Below are positions 1-10,536 of a stretch of DNA of 64,000 bases, in pieces. This stretch comes from Comamonas_F sp047606565 (lineage in GTDB: Bacteria > Pseudomonadota > Gammaproteobacteria > Burkholderiales > Burkholderiaceae_C): assembly GCA_047606565.1 (NCBI GenBank), contig JASGEH010000069.1:1-64000 (forward strand), written 5' to 3'. The position numbers were made by a program, and so were the translations under genes. Within the stretch, counting starts at the first letter, position 1, and the number at the start of each line of letters is the position of its first letter. The notes under the pieces are model-generated. The model did not search any database. It was not told the origin of the DNA and was given only the letters and a program-made list of their open reading frames with translations.

Positions 1-365
1 CCTTGCTAAACGATGTAATTTTTGGGTTATTTCTTTCTTGTTAGCGGTGGGGCCGGTCCGTCACCTGACGCGCCGGACCGGCGCCCGCCGCTCTCACGAA
101 AGATTCACCCGGAAAGTTCCTTCGATTCGCAAGGTTTTCGGGTAAACCCCAGGCATTTGGGCAACACTGACCCACCCGGACCGAACGTCCGGTCCTTAGA
201 CTCGATCCACCCCGCCTAAGAGATCGTGAACAGGTTCTAAGCGAGCGGGGCGTTCCCGGCCTCCCGCGTTTGACGAACCGGCAGTGATCGATCCGCCTTC
301 CTCCTGGACCGCGACCACCGGTGCGCCTGGACGCACGGGCCGCGCATTCTGGAGAAGACTTCATC
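1..365. other. Leader region upstream of cstA
   Basis: No gene is supported here. Two hairpins are visible: a 9-bp stem (52-60 with 74-82) and a 6-bp stem (178-183 with 190-195). Neither has a T-run that would make it a clear terminator. A purine-rich GGAGAAG at 351-357 is the probable ribosome binding site for the ATG at 366. The long untranslated stretch could carry cstA regulation, but no specific site was recognised. Confidence 0.4.
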
Positions 366-2447
366 ATGGCTCAGGACAACAACAAAGTGCTGCGGCACGC
401 CGGCTGGTTCGCACTGGCGCTGGTCGGCGCAGCGGCGCTGGGGGTGGTCGCGCTGCGGCGCGGCGAATCGATCAACGCGCTGTGGATCGTGGTGGCGGCG
501 GTGTCGATCTATCTGCTCGCCTACCGCTACTACAGCCTGTTCATCGCCAACCGGGTGATGGGACTGGACCCCAACCGCGCCACGCCCGCGGTGCTCAACA
601 ACGACGGGCTGGACTACGTGCCCACCAACCGGCACATCCTGTTCGGCCACCACTTCGCGGCCATCGCGGGCGCCGGCCCGCTGGTCGGCCCGGTGCTGGC
701 CGCGCAGATGGGCTACCTGCCCGGCACGCTGTGGCTGATCGCCGGCGTGGTGCTGGCGGGCGCGGTGCAGGACTTCATGGTACTGTTCATCTCCAGCCGC
801 CGCAACGGCCGCTCGCTGGGCGAGCTGGTGCGCGAGGAAATGGGCCCCATTCCGGGCACCATCGCGCTGTTCGGCGCCTTTCTCATCATGATCATCATCC
901 TGGCGGTGCTGGCGCTGATCGTGGTCAAGGCGCTGGCCGAAAGCCCCTGGGGCATGTTCACGGTGCTGGCGACCCTGCCGATCGCGCTGTTCATGGGCGT
1001 GTACATGCGCTTCATCCGGCCCGGGCGCATCGGCGAGATCTCGGTGATCGGCGTGGCGCTGCTGCTGGCCTCGATCTGGGGCGGCGGCTGGGTCGCCTCG
1101 CACCCGGCCTGGGCGGCGGCCTTCACCTTCACCGCCGTGCAGATCACCGGCATGCTGATCGCCTACGGCGCCATCGCCTCGGTGCTGCCGGTGTGGCTGC
1201 TGCTGGCGCCGCGCGACTACCTCTCGACCTTCCTGAAGATCGGCACCATCGTCGGCCTGGCCATCGGCATCGTCATCGTCAGCCCCGAGCTGCGCATGCC
1301 CGCCCTCACCCAGTTCGTCGACGGCACCGGCCCGGTCTGGAAGGGCTCGCTGTTCCCCTTCCTGTTCATCACCATCGCCTGCGGCGCGGTCTCGGGCTTC
1401 CATGCGCTGATCTCCTCGGGCACCACGCCCAAGCTGCTCGACCGCGAGCCGCACGCGCGCTACATCGGCTACGGCGGCATGCTGATGGAGTCCTTCGTCG
1501 CCATCATGGCCATGGTCGCCGCCTCGGTGATCGACCCGGGCGTGTACTTCGCCATGAACAGCCCGGCCGCGCTGGTCGGCAGCGACCCGGCCACGGTGGC
1601 CGCCAGCATCAGCTCGTGGGGCTTCGCCGTCACGCCCGAGGTGCTCACGCAGACCGCCCACGACGTGGGCGAGCACACCATCCTGGCGCGCGCCGGCGGC
1701 GCCCCGACGCTGGCCGTGGGCATCGCCCACATCCTGCACAGCGTGCTGCCGGGCGAAAACACCATGGCCTTCTGGTACCACTTCGCCATCCTGTTCGAGG
1801 CCTTGTTCATCCTGACGGCGGTGGATGCCGGCACCCGCGCCGGGCGCTTCATGCTGCAGGACCTGCTGGGCAACTTCGTGCCGGCGCTCAAGAAGACCGA
1901 CTCGTGGGCCGCCAACATCGTCGGCACCGGCGGCTGCGTGGCGCTGTGGGGCTGGCTGCTCTACCAGGGCGTGATCGACCCGCTGGGCGGCATCAACACG
2001 CTGTGGCCGCTGTTCGGCATCTCCAACCAGATGCTCGCCGGCATCGCCCTCATGCTGGCCACCGTGGTGCTCATCAAGATGCAGCGCCAGCGCTACGCCT
2101 GGGTCACCGCCCTGCCCGCGCTGTGGCTGCTGGTCTGCACCATCTCGGCCGGCCTCATCAAGCTGTTCGACCCGAGCCCGGCCATGGGCTTCATCGCGCT
2201 GGCGCGCAAGTACGACGACGCCATCGCCGCCGGCCAGGTCCTGGCCCCGGCCAAGACCCTCGACCAGATGCATCACGTGGCCTTCAACGCCTACACCAAC
2301 GCCACGCTCACCGTGCTGTTCCTGCTGGTGGTGCTGAGCATCCTGTACTACGCCATCAAGGTCGGCTGGGGCGCCTGGAACCAGAACCAGCGCAGCGACC
2401 GGGAAACGCCCTTCCAGCCCATTCCGGCCGACGCCAAGCCGGTCTGA
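366..2447 (+). CDS. cstA: Carbon starvation protein CstA (pyruvate/peptide transporter)
   Basis: Polytopic inner-membrane protein of 693 residues, the usual length for the CstA family, which imports pyruvate and has been linked to peptide uptake under carbon limitation. Many hydrophobic helices span the whole chain. The family-typical early segment GAGPLVGPVLAAQMGYLPG lies near residue 100, and the conserved GENTMAFWYHFAILFEALFI region is in the second half. The ATG at 366 is preferred over upstream in-frame starts because the GGAGAAG at 351-357 precedes it and the protein then begins with a short cytoplasmic tail and a first TM helix. The small YbdD-family gene follows 16 nt downstream, the standard cstA partner arrangement. 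High GC third positions match the host backbone. Confidence 0.95.
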   Translation: MAQDNNKVLRHAGWFALALVGAAALGVVALRRGESINALWIVVAAVSIYLLAYRYYSLFIANRVMGLDPNRATPAVLNNDGLDYVPTNRHILFGHHFAAIAGAGPLVGPVLAAQMGYLPGTLWLIAGVVLAGAVQDFMVLFISSRRNGRSLGELVREEMGPIPGTIALFGAFLIMIIILAVLALIVVKALAESPWGMFTVLATLPIALFMGVYMRFIRPGRIGEISVIGVALLLASIWGGGWVASHPAWAAAFTFTAVQITGMLIAYGAIASVLPVWLLLAPRDYLSTFLKIGTIVGLAIGIVIVSPELRMPALTQFVDGTGPVWKGSLFPFLFITIACGAVSGFHALISSGTTPKLLDREPHARYIGYGGMLMESFVAIMAMVAASVIDPGVYFAMNSPAALVGSDPATVAASISSWGFAVTPEVLTQTAHDVGEHTILARAGGAPTLAVGIAHILHSVLPGENTMAFWYHFAILFEALFILTAVDAGTRAGRFMLQDLLGNFVPALKKTDSWAANIVGTGGCVALWGWLLYQGVIDPLGGINTLWPLFGISNQMLAGIALMLATVVLIKMQRQRYAWVTALPALWLLVCTISAGLIKLFDPSPAMGFIALARKYDDAIAAGQVLAPAKTLDQMHHVAFNAYTNATLTVLFLLVVLSILYYAIKVGWGAWNQNQRSDRETPFQPIPADAKPV

Positions 2448-2463
2448 ACGAAAGGCGCGCACC

Positions 2464-2673
2464 ATGTTCAGCACCCTCGATCTGCCGCGCGTCGGCCGCT
2501 ACCTCGGCCAGGCCGCGCGCATGCTGGTGGGCATGCCCGACTACAACACCTATGTCGAGCACATGAAGAAAACCCACCCCGGCCAGCCCTATATGGACTA
2601 CGAGGCCTTCTTCAAGGAGCGGCTCGAAGCCCGCTACGGCGGCGGCAAGGGTCGGCCGGTGCGCTGCTGCTAG
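2464..2673 (+). CDS. ybdD: YbdD/YjiX family small protein, CstA partner
   Basis: A 69-residue protein of the YbdD/YjiX (DUF466) family. Members are almost always encoded just after cstA/btsT and are thought to be accessory subunits of the transporter. Visible family features are the MPDYNTYVEHM segment, the HPGQPYMDYEAFFKER core and the C-terminal GRPVRCC tail with paired cysteines. It starts 16 nt after the cstA stop, so both are probably on one transcript ending at the terminator at 2786-2819. Confidence 0.9.
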   Translation: MFSTLDLPRVGRYLGQAARMLVGMPDYNTYVEHMKKTHPGQPYMDYEAFFKERLEARYGGGKGRPVRCC

Positions 2674-2785
2674 GTTGATCGACATTCACAGGTTAGCGTC
2701 GTGATGGAATGTCCAAGAGCAAACAGGAGCGGCCGAACCGCTACGAATTGACCCAGCTCCAGTAATCTGCCCACCCGCTACGGCA

Positions 2786-2819
2786 ATGCCAGTCAGTTAA
2801 GCCCTGACTGGCATTTTTT
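2786..2819 (+). terminator. Rho-independent terminator after cstA-ybdD
   Basis: An 11-bp perfect stem (2786-2796 with 2804-2814) with a 7-nt loop, followed by a T-run at 2814-2819. It is the only terminator-like structure downstream of ybdD and probably ends the cstA-ybdD transcript about 110 bases after the ybdD stop. Confidence 0.85.
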
Positions 2820-3380
2820 CGTTGGGAACTTGTGTGCTCTGTTCTTGACCTCTCGTGTCGAGCTTGCCTTCCTCGATCTCATCGCTGTCGGCACGGGCGC
2901 TGAACTTGAGCCGGTCTCTGAAAGACGCTTCGCTGATCGATGCTCAGAAGGCCTGCATTCTCAGCTGCGCCGCCCCCTTGAGCAGCGCGGTGCTGTCCCT
3001 GCTGCAGGGGATCCGCTTCACGTTGCCAGACTGACTCGGCACGCAGCTGATCGTCTCGTCGGGGCAGCTGATGGCCATGGATTCCCGCGGAAAATTGCAT
3101 GACAAGAAGGCCGAAAAAGCCACCTGAGCGCGAGTGCCGTCATTGCCACACGACACGGCGTCGCTCTGACGCCTCCGTTTGTCCCCGCTTTATTGCCTCC
3201 TGTCTGCCATCAGACGCCCCTTCAGCAGCTTGCACGTTTGTGAGGCGTATCTTGCAAATGTTGCACTTCGATTGAGCGCGTCCTGTACCGCGCGTGTCCT
3301 TGGCGGTGATCCGAAGTCGTTCTATTCCCCGATATCCCTGCGCCGGTTCTGCCTCCGTCAATGTGGCACGCATCCTGCTT

Positions 3381-3402
3381 TGTTATTTCTGTAACACGAA
3401 AT
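3381..3402. promoter_or_regulatory. Dyad-symmetric candidate operator before the RpiR-type regulator
   Basis: Two overlapping dyads lie 35-55 bases before the regulator start: TGTTA/TAACA (3381-3385 with 3392-3396) and ATTTC/GAAAT (3385-3389 with 3398-3402). The AT-rich surroundings and position suit an autoregulatory site for the SIS-domain regulator that opens the operon. No experimentally known consensus is matched; this is positional inference. Confidence 0.35.
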
Positions 3403-3436
3403 AGATGCATGACAGAAAAGTAACATCAGGGCGGCT

Positions 3437-4303
3437 ATGAACGATAACTCCGGGCTGTTCGGCAAGATTGAATCTACGTTCAATCAGCAGACGCCGAGCG
3501 AAAAACGCATCAGCGCGTGGCTGCTGAGTCACCGTGAGCAGATCCCGTTTGAAACGGCTGACAGCATTGCGCAGGCCACCGGCACCAGCGGCATTACCGT
3601 CGGGCGCTATTTGCGCAAGCTGGGTTTTCGCAATCTGGACGATGTGAAAAACGGCCTGAAAGACGCCTCCACTACCCCCTACAAACACTGGGGCGTGATC
3701 GACCGCCTGGACTCCTGGGCGCAGCAGCAGGCGTTGCCCGATCGCGCCAGCCAGTCGCTGCACATGGAGCTGGAGGCCATTCGCTACGTCTATCAGCTGG
3801 CGCAGAGCGAGGCCTTTGCACGCGTCAGCCAGCAGATTGCCGCCGCCGATGCGGTGGTGGTGATCGGTATCCAGTCCACGCGCGGCATCGCCAACACCTT
3901 CTTCAGCCACCTGGAGTACCTGCGCCCGCGCGTGACCTATGCCGACGGCAGCTCCGGCAGTTGGCTGGAGGCCCTCAATTCCGAATATGAGAAACCCTAT
4001 GTGGTCCTGACAGACACCCGCGCCTATTCCACCGTGGCCCGCCAGTTTTGCCGCGCGGCCACGGCGCGTCAGGTGGCGACGGCGTTGGTGACCGATGTCT
4101 GGTGCCCGTGGGCGCGGGATTATCCAGTGGACCTGTTGCAGGTCAGAACCGATACCGGGAATTTCTGGGACTCGCTCGCCCCCATCAGTTGCCTTTTTAA
4201 CCTGCTGCTGTCGGCGGTGGTGGAACGTCTGGGACCGACGCTGTCGCGCCGCCTGGCGGAAAACCGGCTGTTGCAGCAGGAATTTGGTCAATTCGAACGT
4301 TAA
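3437..4303 (+). CDS. MurR/RpiR family transcriptional regulator (HTH-SIS)
   Basis: 288 residues: an N-terminal RpiR-type helix-turn-helix (about residues 10-80, including TPSEKRISAWLL and the recognition segment around ATGTSGITVGRYLRKLGF) and a C-terminal SIS sugar-phosphate-binding domain (about 120-260, with VVVIGIQSTRGIANTF). Such proteins sense phosphosugars, for example MurNAc-6-phosphate in MurR. It is followed after 19 nt by the D-Ala-D-Ala dipeptidase and importer genes on the same strand, so it probably controls the whole operon, with a cell-wall turnover product as a plausible ligand. Codon use is less GC-biased than in cstA or tkt, supporting acquisition by transfer. The family call is firm; ligand and target are inferred. 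Confidence 0.9.
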   Translation: MNDNSGLFGKIESTFNQQTPSEKRISAWLLSHREQIPFETADSIAQATGTSGITVGRYLRKLGFRNLDDVKNGLKDASTTPYKHWGVIDRLDSWAQQQALPDRASQSLHMELEAIRYVYQLAQSEAFARVSQQIAAADAVVVIGIQSTRGIANTFFSHLEYLRPRVTYADGSSGSWLEALNSEYEKPYVVLTDTRAYSTVARQFCRAATARQVATALVTDVWCPWARDYPVDLLQVRTDTGNFWDSLAPISCLFNLLLSAVVERLGPTLSRRLAENRLLQQEFGQFER

Positions 4304-4322
4304 CCCTACAGGGATTTTTTAA

Positions 4323-4907
4323 ATGAATCAGGAAGTGAAACTGGTTGATATTGCTGAAAGTTTCCCACAACTGTACATCGATCTGAAATACGCCAGCGCC
4401 GACAACATCACCGGACAGCCGATCTACAGCGTAGCTCGCTGCCTGCTGCATCCTGACGCCGCCGCTGCGCTGGGAAGATGCATCGAGATTGCTGCGCTCG
4501 CCGGCTTCAGGCTGCGCGTGCTCGACGCATACCGCCCGCAGCAGGCGCAGCAGCTGCTGTGGCTGGCCTGCCCCAATCAGGAGTATGTCGTCCCGCTGGA
4601 TCAGGGCTCCAACCACAGCCGGGGGACGGCGATCGACGTCACCCTGATGGATGCGCACGGGCAGGTTCTCGATATGGGGACCGGCTTTGATGAAATGGAT
4701 GTGCGGTCCCACGCCTATCACCCATCCATTCCCCCGGCAGCGCAGCGTAATCGCCTGCTGCTCAACGCCGTCATGTTTGGCGGCGGCTTCACCGGCATTG
4801 CGACGGAGTGGTGGCATTTTGAACTACCGAAAGCCGCCGATTACCCGCTCCTTGACGATGTTTTCACTTGCATTTCCCCAGCCCCGACTAACGGAGTATC
4901 ACCATGA
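4323..4907 (+). CDS. ddpX: D-alanyl-D-alanine dipeptidase (VanX/DdpX family)
   Basis: 194-residue zinc dipeptidase that hydrolyses D-Ala-D-Ala. The family's active site is intact: R71 in DAYRP, zinc ligands H98 and D105 in the SNHSRGTAIDVTL block, catalytic E162 and zinc ligand H165 in EWWHFEL. There is no signal peptide, so it acts in the cytoplasm on imported dipeptide, as DdpX does in E. coli, rather than in the periplasm. It overlaps the following solute-binding protein gene by four bases (ATGA), indicating translational coupling. No vanH/vanA ligase genes are nearby, so a nutrient-scavenging role fits better than glycopeptide resistance. Confidence 0.92.
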   Translation: MNQEVKLVDIAESFPQLYIDLKYASADNITGQPIYSVARCLLHPDAAAALGRCIEIAALAGFRLRVLDAYRPQQAQQLLWLACPNQEYVVPLDQGSNHSRGTAIDVTLMDAHGQVLDMGTGFDEMDVRSHAYHPSIPPAAQRNRLLLNAVMFGGGFTGIATEWWHFELPKAADYPLLDDVFTCISPAPTNGVSP

Positions 4908-6463
4908 AAATGATTCACGCCGCGACTGTACGTTTTAGCCCTTTGTTGATAGCGATGGCCATGGCCGTTGCCTCAACACCGGTATTTTCCGCTGTGCCCA
5001 AGGATGTCCTCGTCATTGGCAAAGCCGCCGATCCGCAAACCTTGGATCCGGCCGTGACCATCGATAACAATGACTGGACGGTCACCTATCCAGCCTATCA
5101 GCGTCTGGTGCAGTACAAAACCGAAAATGGCAAAGGCTCTACCGACGTCGAGGGCGATCTGGCGCAAAGCTGGCAGGCCTCCGATGACGGCCGGATCTGG
5201 ACGTTCACACTGCGTCAGGATGCCGCGTTCGACGATGGCACCGCCGTCGATGCCGAAGCGGTGAAACTCTCCTTCGAACGCCTGATGCGCATCAAACAGG
5301 GGCCGTCAGAGGCCTTCCCGTCGGGGCTTAAAGTGGAGGTGGTGGATCCGGTGACGGTACGCTTCACGTTAAGCGAACCCTTCGCCCCGTTCCTGTTTAC
5401 GCTCGCCAACGATGGCGCCTCCATCATTAACCCCACGATTCTGAAAGCGCATGCCGCCGACGATGCGCGCGGCTACCTGGCAGAGCACACCGCCGGTTCC
5501 GGCGCCTTTATGCTGCAGCGCTGGCAGAAGGGACAGCAGCTGGTGCTGGTGCCCAACCCGCACTACAAAGGCGAGAAACCGGCGTTCAAACGCGTTTCCG
5601 TCAAGATCATCAGCGAAAGCGCGGCGCGCCGCCTGCAACTGGCGAAAGGCGATCTGGATATTGCCGATTCGCTGCCAGTGGATCAGTTTGCGGCGCTAAA
5701 AAAAGAGGGAAGCGTGGCGGTCTATGACTACCCGGCGCTGCGCGTCACCTACCTCTATCTGAATAACAGTCGTGCGCCGCTGAATCAGGCCGCGTTGCGC
5801 CGCGCCGTGTCTTGGGCGACGGACTATAACGGCTTGGTCAGCGGCATTCTGGGCGGCAACGGTAAACAGATGCGCGGCCCGATCCCGGAAGGCATGTGGG
5901 GCTACGACGCGAACGCCATGCAATACCGCTTCGATCTCGACAAAGCCAAGGCGGCACTGGCGCAAACGGAGAAGCCCGCCTCGCTCTCGTTCCTCTATTC
6001 CGACAACGATCCCAACTGGGAGCCGATTGCGCTCTCCACCCAGGCCAACCTGAAAGCGCTGGGCATCGAGGTCAAACTGGAAAAGCTGGCGAACGCCACC
6101 ATGCGTGAGCGCGTCGGCAAAGGCGACTACGACATTGCGATCGGCAACTGGAGTCCCGATTTCGCCGACCCCTACATGTTCATGAACTACTGGTTTGCGT
6201 CAGATAAAAAAGGGTTGCCGGGCAACCGTTCATTCTATACCAACCCACAGGTCGATGCGCTGCTGAGAAAAGCGGTGTCCACCACCGTGCAGGCCGAGCG
6301 CACCAAGAATTATCAGGCGGCGCAGAAAACCGTCATTGATGACGCCGCCTACGTGTACCTGTTCCAGAAAAACTACCAAATCGCCATAAACAAAGAAGTC
6401 AAAGGGTTCGTCTTTAACCCGATGCTGGAGCAGATATTCAACATTGCCACCATGCATAAATAA
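4904..6463 (+). CDS. ddpA: Dipeptide ABC transporter, periplasmic substrate-binding protein (DdpA-like)
   Basis: 519-residue extracellular solute-binding protein of family 5 (DppA/OppA/DdpA). An N-terminal Sec signal peptide with a hydrophobic core (LLIAMAMAVAS) ends near VFSA, so the mature protein starts around residue 27. The family start motif GKAADPQTLDPAV follows, and the C-terminal half has the typical DYDIAIGNWSPDFADPY segment. Its coupling to ddpX (4-bp overlap) and to two permeases and two ATPases argues for D-Ala-D-Ala or a related cell-wall dipeptide as substrate. Substrate specificity is inferred from context only. Confidence 0.9.
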   Translation: MKMIHAATVRFSPLLIAMAMAVASTPVFSAVPKDVLVIGKAADPQTLDPAVTIDNNDWTVTYPAYQRLVQYKTENGKGSTDVEGDLAQSWQASDDGRIWTFTLRQDAAFDDGTAVDAEAVKLSFERLMRIKQGPSEAFPSGLKVEVVDPVTVRFTLSEPFAPFLFTLANDGASIINPTILKAHAADDARGYLAEHTAGSGAFMLQRWQKGQQLVLVPNPHYKGEKPAFKRVSVKIISESAARRLQLAKGDLDIADSLPVDQFAALKKEGSVAVYDYPALRVTYLYLNNSRAPLNQAALRRAVSWATDYNGLVSGILGGNGKQMRGPIPEGMWGYDANAMQYRFDLDKAKAALAQTEKPASLSFLYSDNDPNWEPIALSTQANLKALGIEVKLEKLANATMRERVGKGDYDIAIGNWSPDFADPYMFMNYWFASDKKGLPGNRSFYTNPQVDALLRKAVSTTVQAERTKNYQAAQKTVIDDAAYVYLFQKNYQIAINKEVKGFVFNPMLEQIFNIATMHK

Positions 6464-6502
6464 CGTTCACAAAGGGTCGGCATCGACCCTGCAGAGGAAG
6501 TG

Positions 6503-7525
6503 ATGATGAGCGTCTGGAGCTTGCTAAGACAGCGTAGCTGGGGGCTGCTATTGGTGGTCGCCGGCGTGTGCGTGATTACGTTTGTTATTTCTCATCTGAT
6601 CCCTGGCGATCCGGCTCGTCTGCTTGCCGGCGAACGCGCGACGGATGAGATTGTTCAGCATATTCGTCAACAACTGGGGCTCGATTTACCGCTCTGGCAG
6701 CAGTTCGCCCGCTACGTCGGCGCGCTGATGCACGGCGATTTGGGCATGTCCATCCGTACGGGACGTCCCGTCCTGGATGACCTGAAAGCCTTTTTCCCGG
6801 CCACGCTGGAGCTGGCATTCTGCGCGCTCCTGATCGCACTGCTGGTGGGGGTGCCGCTCGGCGTGCTCTCCGCGGTGTACCGCAACCGCTGGCTGGATCA
6901 TCTGGTGCGTCTGCTCGCCCTGACGGGCATCTCCACGCCCGCCTTCTGGCTGGGGCTGGGCGTCATCGTGCTGTTTTACGGCAAGCTGAACCTGCTGCCC
7001 GGCAGCGGCAGGCTCGACGACTGGTTCGATCCGCCCGCACACATCACCGGCTTCTATCTCATCGACGCGCTTTTGAACTGGGATCTGGAGGTGTTCGGCA
7101 ATGCCCTGGCGCACCTGGTTCTACCGGCGTCCACCCTGGCATTTGTTCATCTGGGAATTGTGGCGCGCCAGATCCGCTCCGCCATGCTTGAGCAACTGAG
7201 CGAAGACTATATCCGCACCGCGCTGGCCAGCGGCCTGAGCCGGTTCACCCTCATCGTGCGCTATGCCTTGCCCAATGCCCTGATCCCCTCCGTCACGGTG
7301 CTGGGGCTGGCGCTTGGCGACCTGCTGTATGGCGCCGTGCTGACCGAAACGGTTTTTGCCTGGCCGGGCATGGGCGCATACGTCGTCTCTTCGATTCAGG
7401 CGCTCGATTTCCCCGCCGTGATGGGGTTTGCGGTGGTGGTGTCGTTTGCCTATGTGCTGGTCAACCTGCTGGTGGACCTGCTGTATTTGTGGATCGACCC
7501 GCGTATGGGTCGAGGGGAGACATAA
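6503..7525 (+). CDS. ddpB: Dipeptide ABC transporter permease (DdpB/DppB-like)
   Basis: About 340 residues with six predicted membrane segments and the inner-membrane permease (EAA) loop at EDYIRTALASGLSRFTLIVR, which docks on the ATPases. The N-terminus GLLLVVAGVCVITFVISHLIPGDPA is typical of the DppB-type subunit. The start is ambiguous between GTG 6500, ATG 6503 and ATG 6506; the AGAGGAAG just upstream favours an ATG. The gene ends one base before the next permease start. Confidence 0.9.
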   Translation: MMSVWSLLRQRSWGLLLVVAGVCVITFVISHLIPGDPARLLAGERATDEIVQHIRQQLGLDLPLWQQFARYVGALMHGDLGMSIRTGRPVLDDLKAFFPATLELAFCALLIALLVGVPLGVLSAVYRNRWLDHLVRLLALTGISTPAFWLGLGVIVLFYGKLNLLPGSGRLDDWFDPPAHITGFYLIDALLNWDLEVFGNALAHLVLPASTLAFVHLGIVARQIRSAMLEQLSEDYIRTALASGLSRFTLIVRYALPNALIPSVTVLGLALGDLLYGAVLTETVFAWPGMGAYVVSSIQALDFPAVMGFAVVVSFAYVLVNLLVDLLYLWIDPRMGRGET

Positions 7526-7526
7526 C

Positions 7527-8413
7527 ATGATGATGACGCGACAATCGCCTGTGCGCTATCCGGCTCGCGCGCTGGTCTGGAAGCGCCGCTTCTGGCTGGT
7601 GCGCCGGAGTCCGCTGATGCTGATCGGCGGCGCCATCATCCTGCTCATGCTGCTGCTGATGGCGTTTTCGCCCTGGCTGGTGCCGCAGGACCCGAACGCC
7701 ATCGATCTTGCCGCACGGCTCCAGCCGCCTTCCGGCGCGCACTGGTTTGGCACGGATGAGGTGGGACGGGATCTGTTCAGCCGGGTGCTGATTGGCAGCC
7801 AGCAGTCGGTGGCCGCCGGTCTGGCGGTGGTGCTGCTGGCCGGGATCAGCGGTTCGTTTTTGGGCTGCCTGTCCGGCGTATTGGGCGGGCGCAGCGACGC
7901 CCTGATCATGCGCCTGATGGACATCATGTTGTCCATTCCGTCACTGGTGCTGACCATGGCGCTGGCCGCAGCGCTCGGACCGAGCCTGTTCAATGCCATG
8001 CTGGCGATCGCCATTGTCCGCATTCCGTTCTATGTCCGTCTGGCGCGCGGCCAGACGCTGGTGGTGCGCCAACACACGTTTGTCGAAGCATCCCGCACCT
8101 TTGGCGCCTCGCGCTGGCATCTGATCAATTGGCACATTCTGCGCAATGCGCTGCCGCCGCTGGTGGTTCAGGCTTCGCTCGACATCGGCAGCGCCATTCT
8201 GATGGCCGCGACGCTGGGCTTCATCGGCCTCGGCGCGCAGCAGCCCACGGCGGAGTGGGGCGCGATGGTGGCGAACGGCCGCAACTATGTGCTGGATCAG
8301 TGGTGGTACTGCACGTTTCCGGGGGCGGCCATTCTGATCACCGCCGTCGGTTTCAATCTGTTCGGCGACGGCGTGCAGGATTTGCTGGATCCGAAAGCGG
8401 GAGGGCGTCACTG

Positions 8414-8414
<1 letters not shown>
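7527..8414 (+). CDS. ddpC: Dipeptide ABC transporter permease (DdpC/DppC-like)
   Basis: 295 residues, the second membrane subunit of the importer. An N-terminal OppC-type segment precedes the first helix (LMLIGGAIILLMLLLMAFSP), followed by GTDEVGRDLFSRVL, which is diagnostic for the DppC/OppC family, and an EAA loop at EASRTFGASRWHLINWHILR. The start at 7527 lies immediately after the ddpB stop, with GAGGGGAG as ribosome binding site. Its stop shares one base with the ddpD start, so the two are translationally coupled. Confidence 0.92.
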
Positions 8415-9419
<1,005 letters not shown>

Positions 9420-9427
<8 letters not shown>

Positions 9428-10397
9428 GCCTTTGCTTGAACTGACGGATGTGCATGTCAATTTCCCGGCGCACACCAACTGGCTCGGTCAGGTCACGGAA
9501 CGGGTGCATGCGCTCAACGGCCTGGACATGGTGGTGCGGCGCGGTGAAACCTTGGGCATCGTCGGTGAATCCGGCTGCGGGAAAAGCACTCTGGCCAAGC
9601 TGTTGATGGGCATGCTCAAGCCGACGTCCGGGCGTTGCGAGCTGGCGAGAACGCCGACGTCGTGGATGGGGCGCGGCATGCAGATGGTGTTTCAGGACCC
9701 GCTGTCATCGCTGGATCCGCGCCTGCCAGTCTGGCGCACCATCACCGAGCCGGTCTGGATTCAGACTCATCCGGGAGAGAAGGCGCGCCGCGCCCTGGCG
9801 GAGAAACTCTCCATTCAGGTTGGGATTCGGCCCGAATATCAGGATCGCTTCCCGCACGCGTTTTCGGGCGGGCAGCGTCAGCGCATCGCGATTGCCCGTG
9901 CGCTGTCGGCGCAGCCGGACATCATTGTGCTGGATGAACCAACCTCCGCGCTCGATATTTCCGTACAGGCACAAATCCTCAATCTGCTGGTGGAATTGCA
10001 GAAACAGCAAGCGCTGACCTATGTCCTGATTTCCCACAACGTCTCGGTGGTGCGCCACATGAGCGACCGTGTGGCGGTGATGTATCTGGGCCAGATTGTG
10101 GAAGTCGGCGACGCCAGGCAGGTTTTGGATGAGCCATCGCATCCCTACACCCAACTGCTGATGGAGTCAGTGCCGCGCATTGGCGCGCCGCTTGAGGGCG
10201 CCCCGCTGCACACCGAACTGCCGAGCAACCGGCATTTGCCCACAGGCTGCTATTTCCGCGATCGCTGTCCGTATGCGGCATCGGGGTGCGAAAAGCCTCA
10301 GCCGCTGCGGGAAACGGAAACCGGCCGTTCTGTGCGCTGCTGGCAGGCGGAGAGCCTGTTGAAGGCGCGCTACGTGCGGATCGTGTCGCACGGGTGA
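9420..10397 (+). CDS. ddpF: Dipeptide ABC transporter ATPase (DdpF/DppF-like)
   Basis: 325-residue second ATPase of the importer. Walker A GESGCGKST, Q-loop FQDPLSSLDPR, signature FSGGQRQR, Walker B IIVLDEPTSALD and a C-terminal CYFRDRCPYA cysteine cluster are all intact. It overlaps ddpD by eight bases. It is the last gene of the dipeptide operon; the next 550 bases hold only an IS remnant and a promoter-like region. No terminator hairpin with T-run was seen immediately after the stop. Confidence 0.92.
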
Positions 10398-10536
10398 ACA
10401 AGGGCGCGCGCGTCTGGTTGCTGATGAGAATCTACATCGAGAGATGTAGGACACTATGAATATTTTGTTTTTGGCAGTGCCGTAGTGGGGGTGGCGACCA
10501 CCTGGTCTCTGCGTCAGGCAAACCACGATGGTGCCG

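Larger units (their letters stand above)
2674..3436. other. Junction region without a recognisable gene
   Basis: After the ybdD stop this stretch contains an 18-codon open frame (2709-2765), a strong terminator (2786-2819) and then about 600 bases with only short overlapping frames on both strands and no family I recognise. Base composition falls progressively towards 3430. One plus-strand frame around 2915-3035 reads like coding sequence but is broken by an internal stop, as expected of a decayed gene. I interpret the region as the left junction between the host backbone and the foreign insert carrying the ddp-like operon. Confidence 0.5.

Noticed and set aside
237..2474. 745-codon minus-strand open frame opposite cstA
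   Set aside because: Composition is His/Gln/Arg/Gly-rich with no family; it is the GC-driven shadow of the cstA gene.
2709..2765. 18-codon open frame (MSKSKQERPNRYELTQLQ) with start and stop just after ybdD
   Set aside because: Too short, no ribosome binding site of note, and no neighbour coupling; not called as a gene.
2915..3115. Plus-strand frame containing DAQKACIL, faintly like the start of an IS3-type OrfA
   Set aside because: The similarity covers only a few residues, cannot be continued in any frame, and the frame has an internal stop.
4323..4907. Glycopeptide resistance (vanX) interpretation of the dipeptidase
   Set aside because: No vanH, vanA/B ligase or vanRS genes; the coupled importer makes dipeptide scavenging the better reading.
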